From assembly GCA_965153455.1 (NCBI GenBank), contig OZ234498.1, positions 19,468,001 through 19,532,000 of the forward strand: 64,000 bases of DNA. The letters are read 5' to 3'. Below the pieces are notes generated by a model, which was given only the letters and a program-made list of their open reading frames with translations, was not told where the DNA came from and ran no database searches. Each line of letters starts with the position of its first letter. The first letter of the stretch is position 1. This DNA is from Sphagnum compactum (Eukaryota; Bryophyta; Sphagnopsida; Sphagnales). Positions 13,237-24,236 of this stretch are shown here, piece by piece. Both the position numbers and the translations under genes were made by a program.

Positions 13237-13990
13237 CTCTCTGTCTCTCTCACACAAGCAACACAAAGAAAAGTCCAACGGCGCAATTCGCTTCCCCCCC
13301 CCGCCCCCCTCGCGCACCCCGCCCTTCAACAGACAACAGCCGCGACAACGAAAACAACCAAACAAAGCGTGAGGAGGAGCCAGGAGGGGAAAACCAGAAT
13401 AAAGAACGAACTTCACGCCGTGCTGTTCCTACCGGGGGACAGCCGCTGGCACGGCTTTCAACCCATCACTGGGAAGGACGCAAGAGAAAAACAAACCAAA
13501 AACAAAAAACCTTCACCGCTCCCCAAAAAAAACCGAAACAAACGAACCAAACTTTGCGTTGCGTGCGGTCGGTCGTCTCTCCTCTTCAAACAAACAAACA
13601 AAAAAGTTGTGACAAAAGACCGCCCCCAATAAAAGACAAAAAAAAAACTCTGCAGCACACAAGAGCAAGAACGACAAAACACAAAACACAACAAACAAAC
13701 AAACAAACAAAAAACCCACAAAGAAGAAGAAGAAGAAGCAAAGGAAGGGAAAGCCCAAGTAACGAGACAACGCGAGTCGCACACGCAAGTGCGCGCTCAC
13801 GCACGCACGCACGCACGCGAGCGAGAGAGAGGAGAAGAGAGACAGAGAGAGGAGAAGCGGCGGTGTATTGTATTGGCGCTCAGAGGGAGCGGAATATTCT
13901 GCAACAGCAGAATCTGCAGTTTCCAAGGGGAGAGAGAGAGAGAGAGAGCGCGCCCTTTTCCATCCGGAATTGAGCGTAAACTTTAAATCT
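13237..13990 (-). promoter_or_regulatory. ODC leader/upstream region, low complexity
   Basis: Upstream of the ODC start. On the plus strand it is a patchwork of C-runs, AAAC/AAAACA repeats, AAG repeats (13726-13740), ACGC repeats (13801-13820) and GA repeats (13930-13949). Long ORFs here on both strands are products of this composition. It is probably the 5' UTR and promoter; no TATA box or transcription start could be fixed. Confidence 0.4.
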
Positions 13991-15100
13991 ATTTTTTGGG
14001 GGAGGTGACACCAACTTGGGTGTTGTCAAAAGAATTTATTTTCAAAAATAATTAGGCAGAATTTATTTTTTCTTTGTTTTGTTTTGCCTCTTTCAACTCC
14101 CTTAGTAATATGGAAAATAAATAAATAATTAATTAATTAATTTCTGCCTCATAAAATACAGGTATAATTCATGAGGTTTTTTTTTAAGAGGTTGCTCAGT
14201 CTTTTTTCTTTTGTTTTTTCCCTCCGTTTCCTTGGAATTTAAGTTACTTATATATTTCAGGGGTCATGACTCATGCCAAGAAACAAGAGGAAATTTGCCA
14301 AAGCATATGGGTTAAAAGTGAGGTACTACGGAGAAGAACGTGTTGAGGAACACATTGTGAACTTGGGGAACATTGGGAACCCATTGGGAACTTAAAAGGA
14401 ACATAGTGGGAACACCTTGGGAACCAAGGAAAAATGAAAAAAAATCCCTCCACCCCCTCTTCAACCCCTTGAATAAGGAGTGTTTTATTTTAATTTTTGT
14501 TTCCAGGTGGGCCTCAAAATGTTTCTTTCAACGAAACTTTTTCCCCCAAGAAATTTGTGACTTGTACAAATTCATATATTACCCTCTTTATTGCCACCTG
14601 CATAAAATCCGACCCAAATTGGGGAATTGTGAGTTACGTGCAACAATGTGATAGTTTCCAAGTTCCTTGGTACATGCAACAATGGCTACACCCCCCACCT
14701 GTGCCCCAATCCTTTAACTTGCTATGCCCTTTTTCTCCCATAACTAACCTCCACTTGTGCCAATGCTAAAGTGGTATGACTTTCTGTTTTTTGTTGCCTA
14801 GTAGTAAAATGGTCCACGTAAATCCACCCAAATCTTTGAATTTATGTGAAAAAAAGAGCCAGTTATTCTTCAAATCTCATCTCATCTCATCTCCTATTAT
14901 GACATAATCCCCACCAAAAATATTTCAATATAGTGAGTATTTGGTGGAAGTTTGTGGGCCAAGTGGGTGTGTGAAATGTTTGGTGCACAAAAAAACATTA
15001 TTATGTGTGTTTGTTTGTTGACTTCTAAGCTTTCACACATACACACAACCTACCACCTCAACTAAACATTCCTTTTGATTTTTTTCCTTTAAATTTATTG
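13991..15100. other. Intergenic, with GGGAAC micro-repeats
   Basis: No gene seen. At about 14348-14430 the motif GGGAAC followed by TTGG or CATTGG recurs about six times at 10-20 base spacing, a degenerate short tandem repeat. Confidence 0.4.
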
Positions 15101-17490
15101 GCAGGTTTCACATTTTGTGGGTTGTGTGGGGTTTGGAGATTTGGGTTTTTGGAAAGACATATCTACATTGGTTTGGGGTGTTAGGGGATTGGAAATATGT
15201 TGGTGTGGGAGGGAGGTTGGATAGGTGTGATTTTATACATGGAAAGTAGTGGTTAGGGATATTAGTTGTAGTGGTGGTTACGTTTAGAAGGAGGAGATGC
15301 GTGGGCAGTTTAGGGTTACGAGGGGAGTGGTGACCACCGCATTGAACAACAGCTAAATTTTTTCTTTCCTTGTTTTGTTGATGAACATAGTTAAGAGAAG
15401 AAGAGATTGTGCAAAAGTTGGGTTTGGAGTGGGCATGTGCAAAAGTTTTGCATTGGCAAAATATTAAAGTCATGTAATGTTCTAATTGTGGGTTTGGAGA
15501 AGTAATGGTTGGATGAAAGAGAAGGAAAGATGGCAAAACTTAGTTTTTTGGTTTGTGAGAGTTAAGAGAGTTTTGAAAGAGAAGGTAGTGATTTTATTAA
15601 GTTATTTTTGTTGGATGGATTTTTTAAGCATTGTAGTTATAAGGTGCTATCAGGCGGAGAATGTTGAGTAGTGTCATTTTTTTTCTTTAGTTTCTTGTGA
15701 ATGGAGGTATGGATCTTTCATGGGACTGAATGGGATGTTTTATTGGCAATTCTCCCAAACAAGTCCAAAGTTGTTAATTTTGACAAACATGAAGAATGTG
15801 TTTATATTTTCACAAAGTTCCATCCATATAAACACATTCTTCAATGTGGTGTCAATTTTTGATGTACAACAAAGGATGCTCAAGGCATCTTTTGAAAGTT
15901 GCATTTTGAACGATATGGCTCGTATGATGTGGTTGGAAGTGGTTACAAATACATACAATGCAATTTTACTAATCCATCCGGTTCATGACAACCGCATTAA
16001 CGATCAAATTCACATTGGTGATGACGTTTTCACCTCGGGTCAATGTTGGTTTGTTTGTCCAAGTGTTAAACTTTGGAGTGATGTTTAAGAACAAGTTCAA
16101 ACAAGGGGACTGGATGTTTATTCTTAGGTTTGGTCCAATGACCATTATTTAAAACATTGATCCATTCCCCTTGGTTTTAAATTTTGTCCTGACCTATACC
16201 AGTGAAGGGTTTATGCAACGGGATGACCTTAATGATTTGGTTCTAATCAAAATGGTTATCACTAACATCTACAAACATTCAGCCAAATCTTCATTATGCT
16301 TATATTTGATGGTGAGGGTAATTAGGACACCCAAGCCAATGCCTAATTCTCTTGAATTTTACCTTGAATATATGCAATTAATGTAGACATATAACAGCAG
16401 AAGGCCGACAACCTTTATGGTCAAGAATGTGGGGAGCACCACATATGGTGGGCAACAATTTCTGAATTATGTGTCAATATTCGTAATTTTGGTGGTGGAC
16501 ACAATATGTGCATATGGTTGGCTACGGCACATTAGAACCGAATTAACAAATAAAATTTCACCATAATAATTGATGTGAGTATTTAAATTTTCCTTGTTTT
16601 GTTTTGCTAGATTTTTGTTTAGAAATAATTGTTTATAAGATCAAGTGTTTGAATTGTAAGATAATGAATTTTTTTCAATTCTTAGTGGTTTATATTGATG
16701 AATTTTAGGGTTACAGAGTATAGATATTGACACACCCCCAAATTCCTTGATGGACTCAACTGCGGGTTCAAAGGTGAAAACAGCGTAAAGATAAGGAGTT
16801 GGGGTACGCTTCGTGGTTTGTAGCACTTCGGGGGTAGAAGGGTGTGCTGAAACTCCAGGATGGGGACTAAGACGAGTGACAAGTGAGTCAATTATTCACA
16901 CTGACCTACATAAATCAAACAACAAGTTAATTAGAGCGTAATTGGAGCACTTTTGGTGCAAGGATGAACCACGAGCAAACACAGACTCACAACCCTCATC
17001 ACGACCTGGACTTGAAGGAAGTCACCCCCTTCCCCCTTATAGTGTTCTCTATGTTTGGCCATAGGGCTTACACCCAAATGTCATTTTGTCCCAGGACTCC
17101 CAAGTTGGGAGTTCTGAAATTCCTGCAATTTGATTCTCAACCTTTCTTACGGCCATAACTTATGTTTTAAGCACTCAAATGGGTCATGTGAGCCCATTTA
17201 GACATTTAAGTTCTAAGATCTTTCCAATGTTTTAAGGAACTTTTCAATCCAATGTGTTTTGACCCCTACAATTGCCTTCTGAAAATTAAAAAATCCGTTG
17301 AGACTCCAACTCCCAAAATGAGATCTCACTTGAGAGTGTGAGGGTTCATTCCTTCACACTCTCCTACATCTTTGGGAACATGAAATGTGACTCCCAGGCT
17401 TCATTCTTGGCCTGCACCTTTGCAAGCTCTTGCTTTAGTCGCGAACCTAAGGTTAAAGTTGCGATAAATATTACATGCAAATATGGTCCA
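15101..17490. other. Intergenic, no recognised gene
   Basis: 15108-15500 is strongly C-poor on the plus strand, which leaves a long minus-strand ORF of low complexity that I do not accept as a gene. 15720-16390 has two medium plus-strand ORFs with no recognisable similarity. 16720-17440 is less AT-rich than its surroundings and could be a solo LTR or other relic, but ends could not be defined. Confidence 0.35.
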
Positions 17491-17496
17491 TTATTC

Positions 17497-18240
17497 TGTA
17501 TTGGTGCATTTTATTTTAAGGTTAGTTACAATGCTATAGAATATGGAAATTACATCCAATTATAACCCATTATCATGTATTTCTTCATTCAAATTTATGT
17601 TTGTTTGTTCAATTAGTGACTTGCGAAAAATTCACTTTTATTTTGGATTTGTTTAAAATGCATAAACTCTTTTGGATATTAATTTAAGGTTTGTAGTTAG
17701 TTGGTAGGGTTAACATAAAAGGATTAGTAAATGGAATCAAGTATGATCAAGTATTCTATCTTGTTGCATTTTGTTTTCAATTTCAATGCATATTTAAAAC
17801 ATTAATTTCTATTTTTGTAGTTTTATCTATCTTTGGATTTTTTTAGTGTCTAATTTTTGTTTGAATGCAATTTTTGAACCCTAATCATAATAATTGAAGT
17901 GTTAGTTGGAATTTTTTCATTTTCGATTTCTATTTTAATGCAATTTCCAAACCTAATCATAATAATTCATTTGTAGTAAAAAAATGTGTAAGTGTCATTA
18001 TTAATTATAAATTGTTGCATTTTAATTTAAGGTTAATCAAAATGTTGTAGAATATGGGAATAATATCCAAGTATGAACATGAATTGATTTTTACTTTGGA
18101 TTTGTCTAGAAAAACCTAACCTATTTTAGATATCAATTTAAATTTTTTTTTGTAGTTATACCTATCCTTGGATTTGTTTGGTGTCTAATTTGTGTTTTAA
18201 TATAGTTTCCAAACCTTAATCATAATAATTTATCAATATT
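17497..18240. repeat. Diverged tandem duplication
   Basis: Two diverged copies of one AT-rich segment: about 17497-17960 and 18020-18240. Matching landmarks are TGCATTTTATTTTAAGGTTA against TGCATTTTAATTTAAGGTTA, TAGAATATGG followed by ATCCAA in both, and the shared end AATCATAATAATT, which occurs three times (near 17882, 17955 and 18216). The second copy carries deletions. No coding content recognised. Confidence 0.5.
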
Positions 18241-21039
18241 TTTAAAAGAAAAAAAGAAAAAGTGTTGTGGTGTTGGATTTGAATCATATAATTTACTGCA
18301 AGTTATAGGGAAATTGCATATTCCCTTCAAAGCTTCTTATTTCAAAAATGTTTGTATCAGGTGCCATTTGACAACACTTACAACAAAGTATTCTAACTAT
18401 TATTGTTACATGTGCAAATGCAATGTGATGGTCGAAAGTGAGGATTACAAGATCACCCATGATGGTCAAAGAAATACGATTGTATTCTTTCAAAACCTTG
18501 GATTGAACCTTTGGTGGGCTAGAGTTTGGGGACAATTGACGAATTCAAGGCACAATGAGGTTCATTCATGAAGATTTTCCATGACACACATCCTATCAAC
18601 AAATTCACCTTAAGCCCTACTATAAAAATTGTTGGGTTTTCATTAGTGAATGAAAAAGAGTGATTTGTGTTGATGCAATTTTGAATTTTGGGGTTTTTAA
18701 CAAATTTTGTATGAAATTGTGGAAAGTGGAAATCATATGTATAATATATTGTTTTAATTCTTCCCACATTAAAAAACAAATAATACAACGTGTGAAATAG
18801 AAAATTTTGGGTATCAAGGTCTAATTTTTTGGGATAGGTTGTATAACTAGGTCATTGATAGGATTTTTTTAAAGAAAATTTTGACAAATCTAATGTTCAT
18901 TTTAGTTTTGTTCCAATGAGTTTTATTAACAATATTGATTTAACATTGGTGTTTGAATTTTGATACATTTAGTTTACATTATATATTGATCTTATAATTT
19001 TTTTGCAGATTTTATAATACATTTTTGTGTGCTACATATTTCTTACAAGATTTGAAGTGTTGTTTGCTAGTTTCTTTTGAAGGATTTTTCATGAAAGATC
19101 TATTAATACAACATACTAGTTGGTTTTCTTGGTTCAAATATATTTTGTGTGACATTTGAAGTTTAAATTAATTTGATAAATATATCAATACATGTTTTGG
19201 TACGATATTCATTTTGAAAATCTTTGTTAATCTTGCCTTACAAGTTTTTCAATTCTTGTTGTAATTTTTGTTAATTTGAAAACATGTTTGGTTTGGAATG
19301 CAAATACACATGGTTTGATATGTGGGGTTGATATGACATTACAAACAAAAGTTGCAGAACTAGGAATTCTTATGAATCTGGTGAATGGATAAAAACAATT
19401 GTTTTCAACAATATAGATGTTCATAGTTGTTTTGGAATCACTTGTAACAATCTAAAAGAGGCATCTAAGTTAAAACTAAATTGGCATGAAAGACATTTCT
19501 TGTGGAAAAAAATTGAATAGATATTATAAGATAGGTCTTTTCTAATATGCAAACATTTTGAAACTTGAATTTTTGACATGTATGTAATCTAGCATTTTTG
19601 GAACTATCTATTTTTGTAAGTTTAGATTCTAAGGTTGCTTCAGATTATAAGCCCAAACCCTTACATATTTGGAAAAAAACCTTTAAAAACACATGTCTTT
19701 GTGTGTTTTTGTTTTAGATGGTTTGTTTTTTAGTTGGATTAATTTCTATAATTGTTTCTTCTTGTAAGGTCAAATTGCAAGGTTGCCTTTAATTCATAAA
19801 GTTTTTGGCACCAAGGGAAGATATTATGTGTTAAAATTCTAGACCAATTGCATCAAACAAATTTGTTTTGAAAGGGTATTATCTGAGGGAATTCTATTTT
19901 CCCCCATCCTATTACAATTTGAATTTCTGATATGTACATATTTTAAACACCTTACATTTAATTATTATATTTTGTTTGCATGCCATTTCAATACCCTATA
20001 TTCATTTAATTTTTTTGTTTTAATAATCTTTGAGCTCAAAAGGAAATTAATATTTCTCTTTTAGAGTGAGTTGGGACATGCAAAAGTAAATGTGTCATTG
20101 TCTTTTGGTAATTTGCTTTTTTACAAGTAGGGTTAATAATTTTGTGGGTAATGTAAGTTCCATTACAATTAAAATATATGAAAATTTGAAATTCTACTAC
20201 AACAATTGCCAATACAATTTGTAATTTGAGATATTAGTTTTGTTTGATGTAAGTTCAATCTTTAGCTATTTTTTAATACACAAATGGAACAATAAAACCA
20301 CAAAATTAAAATAATTTGACGACAATTCTTTTGATATTTCAATATAACATGTTTAACACTTCACATGATCATAATAATTAAATATAATTTGATTATTTCT
20401 AACCTATTGTATATGACGGGCTTGAAATATTTATTATGGTGTTTTTAACTTTGCAAATCATGTTGATGGTGTTAATACTTCTTGTGACCTAATACCATTT
20501 TTTTACAGATCTTGTGAAATAATTCACAAAGATATATGAACTTCATAATCGATTGTTCAATAAATTAAACAATACATCATATTTAAATTATAAATGAGAG
20601 ATGGAAATGAGAACGATAAGCACATGATGAATTACAATACAATTATCATCTTAGGACAATGTTGAAAAAATTTGCTTTCCAAGGGAATAATTAATTATCA
20701 AACAAGAATTCCATTGATAAAAGAAAATAGATGCAAAATTTAACAAACAAATGGAAAAATTGACAAGAACTATTGAGTTAAAAGTTTTTATTATATTGAT
20801 TGAACCTACTAACAAATAATATTACTTAAATTATTTATTACATATGTTATATTTATTATAATACCATGGATTAATGTATACCTTATGATTATTATAGTTT
20901 GGTTTTCAAAATGAACATAACCTCATTATAAAACTGATTAAATTATAATATTTATCCAACACCTAATATAAAGGACTTTATATTTTTATTCATGTAATTT
21001 GCAAATTTAAAAAAAATCCCTTCCCCTCCATCATGGTCT
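18241..21039. other. AT-rich intergenic DNA
   Basis: No gene recognised. It may include decayed upstream parts of the hAT element at 21.0 kb, but no domain could be read with confidence. Confidence 0.35.
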
Positions 21040-21240
21040 AGTTGGAATTGTTGACTCACCAATTGAGATTGAAAGAATTTTCAATGTTGTTAATGTTATT
21101 ACAAATCTATCACAATCTAGGTTGGGGATTGGATAGCCTTAAATCTTAGTTGTTGAAATTTGGCCCAATGATATTGTTATTGAATGTGTTGGAGAGGACA
21201 AAGGCCTTTTAAAAGAAGACTTTGTATTATTGTGAAAGTT
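21040..21240 (+). pseudogene. hAT transposase C-terminal remnant
   Basis: One frame reads SPIEIERIFNVVNVITNLSQ, then SRLGIG, two in-frame stops, and VVEIWPNDIVIECVGEDKG. This resembles the hAT dimerisation region of plant transposases, where a polar ERxF segment is followed by a CRLG-type segment and a NWPND-type segment. Two stops show that it is dead. No transposon ends were identified. Confidence 0.5.
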
Positions 21241-22290
21241 TGTTGGTTTTTTTTGTTTTCATTATTTTTATTATGTATTGTTTAATTTAATTTATTATTA
21301 TTATTATTATCATTATTATTATTGTGTTGCTTGTTATTTGTGGATGTGTAATAAGGCAAAGGTGCACGTATGGGTTTCTAATATTACAAACGTTTGAAAA
21401 AATAATTCATGTGCTTTTATTTTTTGGAACATTCCAATGATGAAATGGGCATGTTCAAGAAGAACCTCAATGATCTTTAGAGATTAATGGGTTGTCAAGT
21501 GGTTTTGTTGGGTTTTGTTTCTTTCACAATGTGCTTCATGTTGAGGTCATATGTTATCGTGTTGTCCAATTTGTTCTGTTTTTGTGTAAGTCATGATATG
21601 TTTTCCGTTTGTTGTCTTTTCTTAAAAATTGTGTGTTTACATTTGAGAGTTTGAGATTTAGGTCATGTTCAACTTGAGAGTTTACCGTGTTAAATTTAAG
21701 GATTTAGAATGTCCAATTTTGAAAGTATGGGGTATAATGTGTCCAATAAATATGATTTTCTCACTATTTATCAATTTGAGGCATGTATTAGTTTCAATTA
21801 ATCTTTGTTCTTAAAGTTGTGTTGTGTACCAAAGCCACCTTATGAGGAAACATGTGTTGCAAAGTTTGATAATGAATCTTGCAATTCATTTACATTTTCT
21901 AGGAGGATCCAAGTCAAACTTTGGGATTAAACATTGTAATTCTCCCACCTCTTGTTATTACAAATCATAAGGATGCTTGTTGATCATACATCAGCGCACA
22001 ATATGACACAATAAACTCTTGATTTGTTTCAAAATATATGTTTCACATTGGGTTTCTCATTTTAAACCCCTTGAACAATTCGTGTGTTGAAAATAGAAAA
22101 GTCATGTCAATTTGAATAACATCCACACTCTCATATTACAACCCTGAATTTGAACTGTACTGAAACTCCACCCTCTTTCGAAAACCCTAAATTTTATTCC
22201 CCATAACTACTAGGTACCCTGTCTGGGCAAAGCAATATTCTTTTAGCCTAACTACTGGTTCTGATGTTTTAAAATATTTCTTTACACCCT
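21241..22290. other. Intergenic DNA, no recognised gene
   Basis: AT-rich with an ATT-type microsatellite around 21291-21325. No ORF with coding character. Confidence 0.4.
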
Positions 22291-22292
22291 TA

Positions 22293-22619
22293 GAGCATCT
22301 CCACCAATGCTCAGTATGTGACCCTGCACTGGAAACATTAGACCACCCGAAGAGACCCGAGACCCTGAAAATAACCACAGCTTTCAGAGCACAGGAGGAG
22401 CCCTGGAAAAGAAACACGGTGAAATAATATTTATTGACTGCTCCCTGTTTCTGATTGGGTAAATAGTTTGATTGTTCCAAGTGGGTTGCTATTAGTAGTC
22501 TCCCATTGCATTCCCAGTTTCAGTTTTATGGGCAGGATTGGAAAAAAGTTAATAACTAAAACTTGGATGTGAGAAATATTTTTCTCGGTTCGCATAGTGA
22601 CCCTCGGTGGAGATGGCAT
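22293..22619. mobile_element. MITE, family A copy 2
   Basis: A 327-bp element, again bordered by TTA (22290-22292 and 22620-22622). Left end GAGCATCTCCACCAATGCTC; the right end has the complementary GGTGGAGATGGCAT, giving an imperfect TIR of about 30 bases. It shares TGCTCAGTATGTGA near the left end and AAGTGGGTTGCTATTAGTAG, CCCAGTTTCAGTTTTATGGG and ACTTGGATGTGAG near the right end with the copy at 3142-3518. No coding capacity. Confidence 0.75.
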
Positions 22620-22639
22620 TTACGTGGAAGTTTTACCGC

Positions 22640-23160
22640 ATTCATCAAATACATAAGGTTCTTCTCATCTGAATGTTCTTTGTAAAACAAAATACCATAA
22701 GTCCCTAAACAATTTCAGCATAAATTAAATTATTTTTTGTTTTGTCGATTTTTTATTATTTTGGCATAAATAATTAATTTACTTTTTGTTTTGTCAATTT
22801 TTTGGAAAATTATGTATTTACTTGTGTCAATTTTTTTTTATAAAATTAGGAATCTGCAAGGACTTAAGACTGAGATAGTCTAGACACACTAGACGGTCCT
22901 ATAAACTTGAAGAGAGAGCATGTTTATTACTTTTCATAATCATTATTTGTCTGAAAATTTCAGAATTAAAAAAACCAAGTGCCAAAGTTAAGATTAAAAA
23001 TTTAATTAATTATTCAACAGTTTGTTGCCGATGGCTTGTCAGGTCAGGTCTGCTGTTGTGCCTAAAAAAATAAAAGGAAAAAGAAAACGAAAAGAAAAAG
23101 AGAAGAAGTAATAAGTAAGTAAGTAAGTAAGTAAGGGAGTTTCAAGGAAGTTGGACAGGA
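22640..23160. other. Intergenic, with short T-rich direct repeats
   Basis: At 22712-22812 a unit of about 50-60 bases containing GGCATAAAT and TTTTTTGTTTTGTC appears twice. Otherwise no features; 23118-23135 holds a (TAAG)n microsatellite. Confidence 0.35.
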
Positions 23161-23174
23161 ATATGCTGAGAGAT

Positions 23175-23940
23175 GCTGTAGGGGGGCAGGCTGGGAGCAG
23201 CGTCGCTCTGACACACCACTTGTAAGCATTTTTTTTTGTTTTTTTTTTCCAAATTGCCGAAATTTCGCCAAAAAGAGAAATAGAAAAATCGAAAATGAAA
23301 CGGTTTTGGAAGGTTTTAATCGCCAAAAAAAATCACCAACAAAACGCCACATTTCTATATTTGGTTTTCAGTTTGTAACCAATAATATAGAACATGGATG
23401 GATGATTAAAGATTTGGTACTTTCCTTTCTGTTCGGTGGCTAAATCTTCCTGTGGATGATCGCCACTTTCATTTTACATTTACATCAGCTTTTCTGTGGA
23501 TAATCAATCACCACTTTGGCTACAAACAAAAATTCATTTAGAAAAAAAAGAAAAAAGAAAACACTGCAGCCACTCACGAGCGTTACAGGTGTGACACACC
23601 GCTCATTAGCCTTTTTTATAATAGGCGAAATTTTGCGAAAAAAAGAGAAAAAGATCGAAAATGAAGTGGCTACAGAGGGTGTTAATCGCCAAAAATAAGG
23701 AAAAAGTATTTTAAATTCGCCATATTTCTACATTTGCCATAATTCTTAGTGTTTAGCCAAAAAAATCGGACAAGGATGATTAAAGATTTGTACTTCATAG
23801 ACATATCTGTTTTACGGCTAAATCTTCTTGAGGACGATCGCCACTTCTTTTTGCATCATTTTTCCTGAGGACGATCGCCACTTTAGCTACAAACCCAAAA
23901 CTTTTTGAACAAAACACTGCCGCCGATCACGGGCCTTGTC
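23175..23940 (+). repeat. Family C tandem repeat, two units plus a third start
   Basis: Two diverged units (about 23175-23555 and 23556-23910) and the beginning of a third (23911-23940). Shared landmarks in order: TGACACACC, an A-rich stretch with GAAAAA and ATCGAAAATGAA, TTAATCGCCAAAAA, ATTTCTA, GGATGATTAAAGATTTG, GGCTAAATCTTC, then two copies of a sub-repeat ending GATCGCCACTT, and GCTACAAAC. A further copy in the opposite orientation lies at 53786-53993. The array ends about 300 bases before the PFK start codon, so it may overlap the PFK promoter. Confidence 0.7.
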
Positions 23941-24035
23941 GGGACCAAAAGCCCAAGCGTACGTAGAAAGGCTGCAAGTTTGTGGAGATGTCGCCAGTGG
24001 TCGCGATGAAGGTTTGTTGCAGTGTTTTTGGAGCA

Positions 24036-24046
24036 TATATAATATA
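24036..24046 (+). promoter_or_regulatory. Possible TATA box for PFK
   Basis: TATATAATATA lies about 190 bases upstream of the PFK start codon, a plausible distance for a TATA box plus leader. It rests on sequence match and position only. Confidence 0.35.
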
Positions 24047-24236
24047 GTATTATGGTATTTTGATCTCGTCGTGTAATAGAAGAAGAAGAAGAAGAATAAC
24101 ACAACAAGCGACTATTACACATTGCTGACGCATGTAGGTAAGTTAGGAAAACGTCTCTCTATTGTTGCTCTATAATCTGCGACCAGTGGCTTGTTTCGCA
24201 AGAGTTTGGTAGAGTCTTTCTTGTCAAAGGGCCATC

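Noticed and set aside
13234-13416. In-frame upstream Met at 13416 for ODC
   Set aside because: The 60 residues before MGLPLDVG are Cys/Gly low complexity from the leader; ODCs begin near the later Met.
13458-13926. Overlapping ORFs of 76-139 codons on both strands
   Set aside because: They come from simple AAAC, AAG, ACGC and GA repeats in the ODC leader; composition is extreme and no frame is better than another.
15108-15536. 142-codon minus-strand ORF
   Set aside because: The plus strand here is nearly free of C, which removes stop codons on the minus strand. The protein is Thr/Pro/Asn low complexity with no recognisable motif or splice context.
15720-16386. Two plus-strand ORFs of 122 and 71 codons
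   Set aside because: No family resemblance, no splice structure, AT-driven composition; not supported as genes.
16720-17440. Possible solo LTR
   Set aside because: Base composition differs from its surroundings, but I could not find paired TG/CA ends or a target duplication, so it is not called.
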